Below are positions 54,350-61,367 of a DNA stretch of 64,000 nucleotides, piece by piece (the stretch's first letter is position 1; each line of letters starts with the position of its first letter). The position numbers and the translations under genes were made by a program. Location of the stretch: the NCBI GenBank assembly GCA_018269005.1, contig JAFDVK010000052.1, positions 124,001 through 188,000 of the forward strand. Direction: 5' to 3'. The DNA comes from Acidobacteriota bacterium (lineage in GTDB: Bacteria > Acidobacteriota > Blastocatellia > Pyrinomonadales > Pyrinomonadaceae). The notes under the pieces are model-generated. The model was not told the DNA's origin. It saw nothing but the letters and a program-made list of their open reading frames with translations, and did no database searches.

Positions 54350-54508
54350 CTAGCGGCTTGCCACATCGCAGTGCGGTCGGGCTTGCCCGACCGTGGGCAG
54401 CTCATATTTCTTAATGGAGGCGGCTTGCCGCCGACAAACCCGATCTGTCGCCCGCTGCGCGGGCTCCAAGGTGATTTTGGCAATGGGACGGTCGGGCAAG
54501 CCCGACCG
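54350..54508. repeat. REPIN-like pair of inverted palindromes
   Basis: Copy C (54350-54393, plus strand) and copy D (54489-54508 onward, minus strand) of the REP-like element face each other. Each contains a 20-base palindrome, CGGTCGGGCTTGCCCGACCG at 54374-54393 and its inverse at 54489-54508. Between them lies another hairpin (GGCGGCTTGCCGCC, 54419-54432). The gap of 364 bases between the SLC13 gene and the DUF433 gene has no ORF worth calling. Confidence 0.7.
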
Positions 54509-54533
54509 CACTGCCAAAGGGCAAGCCCAAAGA

Positions 54534-54575
54534 AATGCGGGACGCGGGACGCGGGACGCGGAGTGCGGAATGCCG
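54534..54575. repeat. Heptamer array (GACGCGG-type)
   Basis: Six consecutive 7-base units: AATGCGG, GACGCGG three times, AGTGCGG and AATGCCG. They lie directly after the REPIN-like pair and share the phase and style of the arrays at 56069 and 41326. Confidence 0.75.
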
Positions 54576-54614
54576 AAAGATAATCAGGTGATTCGGACGG
54601 GGTTTACTTATATA

Positions 54615-54863
54615 ATGCTGCAAATGGACTATCGCGATATCATAACGATCGAACCCGGTAAGCGAAGCGGAAAGCCGACGATCCGCGGTATGCGTATCAC
54701 CGTGCAGGACGTGTTTGAGTATTTGGCGGGCGGAATGTCTGAGGATGAAATTCTTGCCGACTTTCCTGAACTGACCCACGAAGACATCAGGGCGTGTCTC
54801 GCGTTTGCAGCGAATCGCGAACGCCAACTTGCAGTCAGCACACAATATGAAGTTGTTGCTTGA
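54615..54863 (+). CDS. DUF433 antitoxin-like protein
   Basis: An 82-residue protein from the ATG at 54615 (an ATG at 54624 is also possible). ITIEPGKRSGKPTIRGMRITVQDVFEYLAGG and ILADFPELTHEDIRACLAFA are the DUF433 (VapB-like, winged HTH) signature. In intact loci it is followed by a DUF5615 PIN-like toxin. Here the partner is cut short (54847-54933), so it is probably an orphan antitoxin. Confidence 0.85.
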   Translation: MLQMDYRDIITIEPGKRSGKPTIRGMRITVQDVFEYLAGGMSEDEILADFPELTHEDIRACLAFAANRERQLAVSTQYEVVA

Positions 54864-54933
54864 CCAGAATTCTCGCAGGATCATTGAGGCGTTCGGCGCC
54901 GACATGGAAAAATCGCGTCTTCCGATTCCGTGA
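54847..54933 (+). pseudogene. Truncated DUF5615 PIN-like toxin
   Basis: An ORF of 28 codons begins MKLLLDQN, the characteristic start of DUF5615 PIN-like toxins, and overlaps the DUF433 gene by 17 bases as expected for the pair. After about 15 matching residues the sequence diverges and stops (SRLPIP). The rest of the toxin, including later acidic residues, is missing. It is inferred to be a deletion remnant. Confidence 0.7.
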
Positions 54934-54957
54934 GAGAATTCGCAGCGAACTCGTCTA

Positions 54958-55380
54958 ATGGATGCAAAGAACATCACATCGCTCAAATATAGGCTGATCT
55001 TTGGCGCGGCTTATACAATTGGATATTTCTTCCTCGCAGCTTTAGGTATGGGGGGTGATCCGGTCGGGTCCGGTGCAGTATTTTTATCACCGATCCTTCC
55101 ATGGCCGATCTTATTCATCGTGATCGGTATGCTCGGGCATCTTGCGGACCTGCAGCGAAGGATATTCGCGATCGGGCTTATCCTGATACATTATGTTCTC
55201 ACTTTTGCCTTCCTTTACATCTTTTCCGGGCACTTTGATTTCGTACGGTCCGGCTTCGCTAAGGCCTGGCAGGATGCACCGGGTTTTGTCGTGTTTATTA
55301 TCGGGTGGTACGCGATCGGGCAGGGGATCATCTGGGCCGTCGTCGCTCTCGAAGCGCGACAGCACGACCTTGAAAGTTGA
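54958..55380 (+). CDS. Hypothetical four-helix membrane protein
   Basis: A 140-residue protein with about four membrane segments (residues 14-31, 42-60, 70-88 and 106-128). The N-terminus is hydrophilic and basic. No conserved motif was recognised. The first copy of a 165-base repeat begins inside its last codons, at 55374. Confidence 0.6.
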   Translation: MDAKNITSLKYRLIFGAAYTIGYFFLAALGMGGDPVGSGAVFLSPILPWPILFIVIGMLGHLADLQRRIFAIGLILIHYVLTFAFLYIFSGHFDFVRSGFAKAWQDAPGFVVFIIGWYAIGQGIIWAVVALEARQHDLES

Positions 55381-55538
55381 CGGAATGCGTTCAAGTAGGT
55401 GTGTGGCCGATGTCGCGTGTTTCACACGCTCCGAGGGTTTTTGGGCGACTATTCTACACATTCCGCCTTCGGCTCCATGTGTAGCTATCAAAATTGTCGG
55501 GTGCTGTCGCACACTCTGTAAAAAGTTCAAGGTTCAAA
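55374..55538 (+). repeat. 165-bp direct repeat, copy 1
   Basis: Matches 55921-56085 with about nine mismatches by eye. It contains three inverted repeats: GCGTGT/ACACGC, an 8-pair hairpin CTACACAT/ATGTGTAG, and GTGC/GCAC. A short heptamer run (AAGTTCA, AGGTTCA, AAGTCGC, CAATCCG twice) follows at 55523-55557. It has no coding potential beyond a spurious frame. Confidence 0.85.
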
Positions 55539-55636
55539 GTCGCCAATCCGCAATCCGACGGCTCGCTCGATCCGGGTGATTCGCCATTCGGGAAAGAGTG
55601 AGGAGAAGCTAAGGAATCGAAGGAGGGACATAGATT

Positions 55637-55882
55637 GTGATTGACCCAAACACAGTTGAAACCAAGGAGCAATTTCTTGCATTCGTTCGCTCCCTAAAAT
55701 CGTCATTCCATGACGACCCGAATGTCTGGGAAAATACTTCTATCGATTCTTATATGGAGGGCATTGCCGGCTGGACCGAAGATTGCGAAGGAGCTTATAA
55801 GTATCGTGGTGAGACGCTACCGAATCATATTGATTGGAAGTTTATTGCCAGGATGTTGGCGGCAGCTTCGATATATGAATGA
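55637..55882 (+). CDS. DUF7660-like small protein
   Basis: An 81-residue acidic protein with a GTG start preceded by AGGAGGG. The pattern DDPNVWENTSIDSYMEGIAGWTEDCEG and a final WKFIARMLAAASIYE resemble DUF7660 proteins, small and often solitary proteins sometimes likened to immunity proteins. No partner is adjacent. It lies exactly between two copies of a 165-base direct repeat, which suggests that the gene was carried or trapped with them. Confidence 0.65.
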   Translation: MIDPNTVETKEQFLAFVRSLKSSFHDDPNVWENTSIDSYMEGIAGWTEDCEGAYKYRGETLPNHIDWKFIARMLAAASIYE

Positions 55883-55920
55883 GAATGTGCTTTTCGCAAA
55901 GGCTCTCAGAACCAAACCTT

Positions 55921-56085
55921 AAGTTGACGCAACGCGTTCAAATAGGTGTGTGGCCGATGTCGCGTGTTTCACACGCTCCGAGGGTTTTTGGGTGACTATT
56001 CTACACATTCCGCCTTCGGCTCCATGTGTAGCTATCGAAATTGTCGTGTGCTGTCGCACACTCTGCAAAAGGTTCAAGGTTCAAG
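55921..56085 (+). repeat. 165-bp direct repeat, copy 2
   Basis: The second copy, 547 bases after the first. All three hairpins are kept; the last is more complete here (GTGTGC/GCACAC). The copy runs into a long heptamer array. The gap 55883-56207 contains nothing else recognisable before ettA. Confidence 0.85.
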
Positions 56086-56159
56086 GTTCAAGGTTCAAAA
56101 TCCGCATTCCGCATTCCCAAATCCCAAATCCCCAATCCCCAATCAGCATTCCCAAATCA
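56069..56159. repeat. Heptamer array, 13 units
   Basis: Thirteen uninterrupted 7-base units: AAGGTTC four times, AAAATCC, GCATTCC twice, CAAATCC twice, CCAATCC, CCAATCA, GCATTCC and CAAATCA. The period is exact although the unit sequence drifts, as in heptanucleotide repeats known from cyanobacteria. It ends about 50 bases before the ettA start. Confidence 0.85.
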
Positions 56160-56207
56160 GGACTGCCGGTTCTGTTTCCGCCTCTGGTCGGCTACAATAT
56201 TTTTCGA

Positions 56208-57896
56208 ATGAGTGAACAAGAACCGAACAAGATCATCTTTTCGATGGTCAAGGTCAGCAAATTTTACGATAAGAAGCCTGTGCTGAAGGACATTTATCTT
56301 TCGTTCTTTTACGGCGCGAAGATCGGCGTGCTCGGTTTGAACGGCGCAGGAAAATCGAGCCTTCTCAGGATAATCGCCGGAACGGACAAAGACTTCAACG
56401 GCGAGGTGGTCTTCTCGAAAGGCTACAGTGTCGGCTTTCTCGAACAGGAGCCGAAACTCGACGACGCGAAGACCGTTCGCGAGGTCGTCGAAGAAGGTGC
56501 GAAGGAAACCGTTGCCCTATTGAAAGAGTTCGAGGAGATCAACGCGAAGTTCGCCGAGCCGATGGACGACGACGCGATGGCAAAACTCATCGAACGTCAG
56601 GGCGAAGTCCAGGAAAAGCTTGATGCGGCCGATGCGTGGGACCTCGATTCGCGCCTTGAGATGGCGATGGACGCGCTTCGGTGCCCGCCGCCGGAAACTC
56701 CGATCAAGAATCTTTCGGGCGGTGAAAAACGCCGCGTCGCTCTATGCCGGCTTCTGCTGCAGAAGCCCGACATTCTGCTGCTTGACGAACCGACGAACCA
56801 CCTCGATGCCGAGACCGTCGCTTGGCTCGAGCAGCACCTGCAGCGTTACGAAGGAACGGTCATCGCGGTCACGCACGACCGGTATTTTCTTGATAATGTT
56901 GCCGGCTGGATCCTCGAACTCGACCGCGGTGAAGGCATTCCGTGGAAAGGGAATTATTCGAGCTGGCTCGAGCAAAAGGAAGAGCGTCTCGCAAAGGAAC
57001 AAAAGGCGGACGACAAGCGCGCAAAGACCTTGCAGCGTGAGCTCGACTGGATACGTATGTCTCCGAAAGGCCGACACGCGAAATCGAAGGCGCGCATCAA
57101 CGATTACGAAAAACTCGTCTCGGTCGAGAGCGAGAAACGCCGCGAAGACCTCGAGATCTTCATCCCGCCGGGCGAACGCCTTGGCGACCTCGTCATCGAG
57201 GCGAAAGGCGTTTCGAAGGGTTACGGCGACAAGCTTTTGTTCGAGAATTTGGACTTTTCGCTACCGCCGGGCGGCATCGTCGGTGTGATCGGCCCGAACG
57301 GAGCGGGCAAAACGACGCTCTTTCGGCTAATTACCGAGCAGGATAAGGCCGATGCGGGCACTTTTCGCGTCGGCCCGACCGTGAAACTCGGATACGTCGA
57401 TCAGTCGCGGGATTCGCTCGACGCTGACAAGACGATCTGGGAAGAGATCAGCGAAGGCGCCGACATCCTGAACCTCGGCAAACGCGAGGTGAATTCGCGC
57501 GCGTATGTCTCTCGGTTCAACTTTTCGGGCACCGACCAGCAAAAGCGCGTTGGGCAGCTTTCGGGCGGCGAACGCAATCGCGTTCACCTCGCAAAGATGC
57601 TCAAGAGCGGCGCGAATGTCATTCTGCTCGACGAACCGACGAACGACCTCGATGTGAACACGATGCGAGCTCTCGAAGAAGCCCTCGAAAACTTTGCGGG
57701 CTGCGCCGTCGTAATTAGTCACGATAGATGGTTTTTGGATCGCATCGCAACGCATATTCTGGCGTTCGAGGGCGATAGCCGTGTTGAATTTTTCGACGGT
57801 AACTACAGCGAGTACGAAGAGGACCGCAAACGCCGTCTTGGACACGATGCAGACCAGCCGCATCGCATCAAATATCGCAGTTTGACGCGGGCCTAA
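56208..57896 (+). CDS. ettA: Energy-dependent translational throttle protein (ABC-F)
   Basis: A 562-residue soluble ABC-F ATPase from the ATG at 56208; the frame upstream runs through the repeat and is rejected. Two ABC modules have Walker [10 protein letters not shown] and GPNGAGKTT, signatures LSGGEKRR and LSGGERNR, and a basic linker between them (around residues 255-305, [15 protein letters not shown]). EttA binds the ribosomal E site and gates the first peptide bond according to ATP/ADP. The length matches EttA (about 555). Confidence 0.93.
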   Translation: MSEQEPNKIIFSMVKVSKFYDKKPVLKDIYLSFFYGAKIGVLGLNGAGKSSLLRIIAGTDKDFNGEVVFSKGYSVGFLEQEPKLDDAKTVREVVEEGAKETVALLKEFEEINAKFAEPMDDDAMAKLIERQGEVQEKLDAADAWDLDSRLEMAMDALRCPPPETPIKNLSGGEKRRVALCRLLLQKPDILLLDEPTNHLDAETVAWLEQHLQRYEGTVIAVTHDRYFLDNVAGWILELDRGEGIPWKGNYSSWLEQKEERLAKEQKADDKRAKTLQRELDWIRMSPKGRHAKSKARINDYEKLVSVESEKRREDLEIFIPPGERLGDLVIEAKGVSKGYGDKLLFENLDFSLPPGGIVGVIGPNGAGKTTLFRLITEQDKADAGTFRVGPTVKLGYVDQSRDSLDADKTIWEEISEGADILNLGKREVNSRAYVSRFNFSGTDQQKRVGQLSGGERNRVHLAKMLKSGANVILLDEPTNDLDVNTMRALEEALENFAGCAVVISHDRWFLDRIATHILAFEGDSRVEFFDGNYSEYEEDRKRRLGHDADQPHRIKYRSLTRA

Positions 57897-57941
57897 AGAA
57901 TAAGCTCGTGTTGCACGCTGATACAAGGGGATCCTAAGAAA

Positions 57942-58808
57942 TTGTTTTTTAAGTTCTTTAGGTCAGTAAAATATATCGCCCTGATCGCCGCCCTTTCGGC
58001 CTGCGGCACAAAGGTGGAAACCACTTCGGAAACGACATCGCCGCCGCCTGCGGCCGCGGTCACGTCAACACCCGAACCAACGCCGACGATCCCGAATCTG
58101 CAGGCAGAATTGCTTGATGATCGGAGTAAAACGACAAGCTCGCCTTTGGGCACGTTCGATTTTAAGAACCACACTTACGAACTGCCTCGGGGATGGCAGA
58201 ATCCTGACGGAACGACCGAGATCACGCTCGTAAACGGCAGCGTCGCACCGGTCGAAGCCGCAACCAACGATGACATGGACGCCGAAAGAAAGGCTGCCGT
58301 AAAAGCGGAACGACGGATAGGGATGTCCTATGTTACGACGAAATACTTCGACGTTACGGGAGACGGTGCGGACGAAGCCTTTGTCGTTATGAAGATCGAG
58401 ACGGCCGGCTCAGCGATTCCGCAGCTCGTTTACGTCTTTACTTGGAAGGACGGCAAACCCGAACTGATATGGCCTTTCCGCACCGGCGATCGTGCCGACG
58501 GCGGTTTGAAAGACCTTCGCGCCGAGAATGGCGAACTCGTCGTCGAACTCTATGGCCGCGACCGATTCATCCTCGGCCAAACAGAGACCGGCAAGATCAC
58601 GGGCGACGAAGAACAGCTCTGCTGCCCGACATTCTTTACACGCTCCCGCTACAAATGGAACGGCAAGAACTTCCTTATGCAGGGCAAGCGCCTCACATTT
58701 TCCGTCGAAGACCCGAACGCACCGCCGGTCGAAAATCTCGGTGACATTATGAACGATCCCGCCAAGGCCAAGAAGTATCTCGAATCAATGCCATCTGCTA
58801 GCCGGTAG
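57942..58808 (+). CDS. Hypothetical lipoprotein
   Basis: A 288-residue protein with a TTG start, preceded by AAGGGG. The signal peptide ends in a lipobox (LSAC). A Pro/Thr-rich linker leads to a beta-rich domain containing KYFDVTGDGADEAFVVM, a VCBS/FG-GAP-like calcium-binding loop, and a CC pair late (EQLCCPTFF). Such proteins from this phylum are common and uncharacterised. Outer membrane or periplasm-facing. Confidence 0.7.
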   Translation: MFFKFFRSVKYIALIAALSACGTKVETTSETTSPPPAAAVTSTPEPTPTIPNLQAELLDDRSKTTSSPLGTFDFKNHTYELPRGWQNPDGTTEITLVNGSVAPVEAATNDDMDAERKAAVKAERRIGMSYVTTKYFDVTGDGADEAFVVMKIETAGSAIPQLVYVFTWKDGKPELIWPFRTGDRADGGLKDLRAENGELVVELYGRDRFILGQTETGKITGDEEQLCCPTFFTRSRYKWNGKNFLMQGKRLTFSVEDPNAPPVENLGDIMNDPAKAKKYLESMPSASR

Positions 58809-58868
58809 GACAGCCTCTTTCCGATATTTGCTAAACAAACTCCTTTGAAAAATGGTAGGATTGCCATC

Positions 58869-59174
58869 ATGATCGATGAAGCGAAGATAAAGGACAGCGC
58901 CAAAGAATTTAAGGCGATGGAACAGTCTGCTAAACAGTTCATTACAGAGCTGTTCGGTAAACAAGAACAGTTTCAGATCGAGGAGGTTTCGCGCGCCGGT
59001 CGCGGAAAGACATGGATCGTTACTGTGAGCTACTTTCAGAAGCATAAGTCCCCGAACGATCTTCAAAAATTGATGGGGCTGACTGGCAGCAGAATCTATA
59101 AACAGCTGACCATTCAGGAAAATGGCACGGTTCTCGGTATTTCAAACTGGTCTCCCGCGAGCTTGACCTTATGA
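58869..59174 (+). CDS. Candidate antitoxin paired with PIN-domain protein
   Basis: A 101-residue protein from the ATG at 58869 (TAGGA about ten bases upstream). The N-terminal half is a charged helix (EAKIKDSAKEFKAMEQSAKQFITELFG); the C-terminal half is beta-rich (TWIVTVSYFQ, KQLTIQENGTVLGI). No DNA-binding motif or family was recognised. It overlaps the PIN gene by four bases (ATGA), the typical layout of type II toxin-antitoxin operons with the antitoxin first. Confidence 0.6.
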   Translation: MIDEAKIKDSAKEFKAMEQSAKQFITELFGKQEQFQIEEVSRAGRGKTWIVTVSYFQKHKSPNDLQKLMGLTGSRIYKQLTIQENGTVLGISNWSPASLTL

Positions 59175-59650
59175 ACGACCAATACGTTGTTCGGTTAGTA
59201 CACAAGTATAGGAAAAAGGGCCTTCTCATCGATACAAACCTCGCACTGCTTTACGTTGTCGGTTCGTTGAATACGCTAAAAATTAAGGAGCACAAACGAA
59301 CTTGTAACTATACGATTGATGATTTTGATAGGGTCATACGTTTTGCCGGTTTGTTTGACAAGGTAATTGTTACGCCTCACATATTGACAGAGATGAGCAA
59401 CCTTTTAGGTAAAAGCTCAGAGCTGCAAAATATCCTTTCAGGCTTTATCAGATCATCGATCGAGATATTCAAACCTTCAATCTCCGTTACCAGGACCTCA
59501 CGATTTGCGTCGATGGGGCTGACGGACTCCGCGATCCTGAGTATCGCGAAAAATAAGTTTTTAGTGCTGACCGACGATATGCCGCTCGCCGCCATTTTGG
59601 TGAACGCAAGTGTTGAGACTGTAGTCCTAGAGAGCTTAAGAAGAATTTAG
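59171..59650 (+). CDS. PIN-domain protein, candidate RNase toxin
   Basis: A 159-residue protein. PIN-type acidic residues are visible in order: Asp21 in LLIDTN, Glu74 in ILTEMSN, Asp119 in GLTDSAIL and Asp135 in LVLTDDMPLA. It is slightly longer than typical VapC (about 130). PIN nucleases cut RNA. The coupled upstream gene is the presumed antitoxin. Role in RNA processing rather than toxicity remains possible. Confidence 0.75.
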   Translation: MNDQYVVRLVHKYRKKGLLIDTNLALLYVVGSLNTLKIKEHKRTCNYTIDDFDRVIRFAGLFDKVIVTPHILTEMSNLLGKSSELQNILSGFIRSSIEIFKPSISVTRTSRFASMGLTDSAILSIAKNKFLVLTDDMPLAAILVNASVETVVLESLRRI

Positions 59651-59734
59651 TTCGCTTCCGGGGCTTGACCAATGGCGCTTTCGATGGCGAGACGAGAGTT
59701 CTAACGGCTTTCATGGCTTTGTAATACAAAGTAC

Positions 59735-59763
59735 TTGACAGACTGAACTACTTGACGTATCCT
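59735..59763 (+). promoter_or_regulatory. Strong sigma70-like promoter
   Basis: A perfect TTGACA (59735-59740), a 17-base spacer and TATCCT (59758-59763). The next gene starts at 59775, so the transcript leader would be only about five bases, near-leaderless. Confidence 0.55.
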
Positions 59764-59774
59764 TAACTTCGGCT

Positions 59775-60392
59775 ATGGCGATATTGCATCCCGTTAAATC
59801 AGATGAACAACGCGAACCGGAGAGTTTGAGCGACCGGGCGATGGACAATCTTCGATACATACGCGCGACGATGGAGCGTTCGGCGTCCTTCACCGCGGTG
59901 CCGGGCTATGGTGGGATTCTGATGGGCGTGACGGCGATCGCTGCGGCGTATATCGCGAACCGTCAGATATATCTGGTCGATGCTCTGTCCGTTTGGCTGA
60001 TCGAGGCCGTGCTGGCGTTCCTCATCGGCCTTTTGGCAATGTGGCAAAAATCGAAGATCGCCGGCCAATCGCTGTTCTCGACGCCTGCCAAAAAATTCGC
60101 GTTCGGCTCCGCTCCGCCGTTTGTCGCCGGCGTTGCGATCGTTCTTGGGTTGTGGAAATTTGGCCATTACTACGAAATGGCTCCAGTCTGCATGCTCTCC
60201 TATGGAGCGGCGGTGGCTTGCGGAGGTGCATTTTCGGTGCGCATAGTGCCGGTGATGGGCTGGCTATTTATGGCGTTAGGAGCAATTTCGTTCCTGCTGC
60301 CGACGAACTACGGGAACGCAATGATGGCGATCACTTTCGGCGGGCTTCACATCATTTTTGGAGCGATCATCGCGAGGCGATACGGCGGCTAA
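59775..60392 (+). CDS. Hypothetical membrane protein of regulator-linked operon
   Basis: A 205-residue protein. The soluble N-terminus includes DRAMDNLRYIRATMERSASFTAVPG, followed by about six membrane helices (residues 45-200). Comparable proteins are commonly encoded next to a winged-helix regulator. It lies first in a same-strand run with a small membrane protein, a winged-helix protein, a second small membrane protein and a DUF4173-like protein. Function unknown. Confidence 0.7.
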   Translation: MAILHPVKSDEQREPESLSDRAMDNLRYIRATMERSASFTAVPGYGGILMGVTAIAAAYIANRQIYLVDALSVWLIEAVLAFLIGLLAMWQKSKIAGQSLFSTPAKKFAFGSAPPFVAGVAIVLGLWKFGHYYEMAPVCMLSYGAAVACGGAFSVRIVPVMGWLFMALGAISFLLPTNYGNAMMAITFGGLHIIFGAIIARRYGG

Positions 60393-60413
60393 TACGTCAA
60401 CTGGAGTTTTTAT

Positions 60414-60710
60414 ATGAATATGACGATTCAAAATCTACGCGTTGCGGGAATCTTTGTTGTAACTGCGTTCCTTCTGCTTATCCCGTTCGTTGCGATGCAG
60501 TTTACTGCAGAAGTGAATTGGAAACCCATGGATTTTGTCGCGGCGGGCGTCCTGCTGCTGAGTGCGGGCTTTGCCTGTGAGTTGGTCCTAAGGCTCGTCA
60601 AGGGAGTTGGAATGCGGATCGCTGCACTGGCGCTCGTGCTTTTGGTGCTCTTGCTCGTATGGGCGGAACTCGCCGTCGGCATCTTCGGGACGCCGTTTGC
60701 GGGAAGTTGA
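60414..60710 (+). CDS. Small membrane protein
   Basis: A 98-residue protein with three predicted membrane helices (residues 10-30, 38-60 and 65-90). It lies 21 bases after the previous gene and ten before the regulator gene. No family was recognised. Confidence 0.65.
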   Translation: MNMTIQNLRVAGIFVVTAFLLLIPFVAMQFTAEVNWKPMDFVAAGVLLLSAGFACELVLRLVKGVGMRIAALALVLLVLLLVWAELAVGIFGTPFAGS

Positions 60711-60720
60711 GAAGAAAGGT

Positions 60721-61098
60721 ATGGGAAAGACGAATCTGGCAATAAAGGCTGAGCCGCCCGCGAGCAAGAGCATTCTGCGTGTCGAGAAGGCGGCAGGTGC
60801 TGTTTCGGGCGAGCTCGACAAGGTCATTCACGAACGCCTTCGACTGGGGATAATCAGCGCACTCGCGGCGAACCTTAGGCTGAGTTTTACAGAACTAAAG
60901 AACCTCGTGGAGGCGACCGACGGCAACGTTAGCGTTCACACGCGAAAGCTGGAAGAGGCGGGCTACATTACTTGCGAAAAGTCCTTCAAAGGACGGACGC
61001 CGCTGACGGAATATTCGATAACAGACGCCGGTCGAGCGGCCCTCGAACGCTATCTCGACCATATGGAAGCGTTGATCGACGCGATGAAACGGATCTGA
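60721..61098 (+). CDS. Winged-helix transcription regulator (MarR/ArsR-like)
   Basis: A 125-residue protein from the ATG at 60721, preceded by AAAGG. HERLRLGIISALAANLRLSFTELKNLVEATDGNVSVHTRKLEEAGYI is a winged helix of the HTH_27/PF13601 type, with the wing in KSFKGRTPLTEYSITDAG. A C-terminal helix (ALERYLDHMEALIDAM) should mediate dimerisation. It likely controls its own operon of membrane proteins. Confidence 0.85.
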   Translation: MGKTNLAIKAEPPASKSILRVEKAAGAVSGELDKVIHERLRLGIISALAANLRLSFTELKNLVEATDGNVSVHTRKLEEAGYITCEKSFKGRTPLTEYSITDAGRAALERYLDHMEALIDAMKRI

Positions 61099-61109
61099 GG
61101 GTTCATTCC

Positions 61110-61367
61110 ATGCAAGTCTTTCGTTCTGCATTTTTTATTATCTTGGGATTTGCTTGCGGGTTGTTGACCACGGTCTTCATCCTTTTCGTGCTTGCGGGTG
61201 TATTTCGCCTCCTAACTGACGGAGACGGTATGTCGATTTCGAATGAAGTCCGATTACTGATAATGATCGGAATCAGCCTTGTGCTAACCGGTGTATTTGG
61301 GAAGGTGACGCTTACGTGTTCGACCAGATGGCGAGGAGTCTTTGAATTGCCCAAGATTCTCACGTGA
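61110..61367 (+). CDS. Small membrane protein
   Basis: An 85-residue protein with two predicted membrane helices (residues 5-33 and 46-66). It starts 11 bases after the regulator gene and overlaps the next gene by four bases (GTGA). No family was recognised. Confidence 0.6.
   Translation: MQVFRSAFFIILGFACGLLTTVFILFVLAGVFRLLTDGDGMSISNEVRLLIMIGISLVLTGVFGKVTLTCSTRWRGVFELPKILT

Noticed and set aside
55950-56207. In-frame extension upstream of ettA
   Set aside because: It is the translation of the direct repeat and heptamer array and has no homology to ABC-F proteins.
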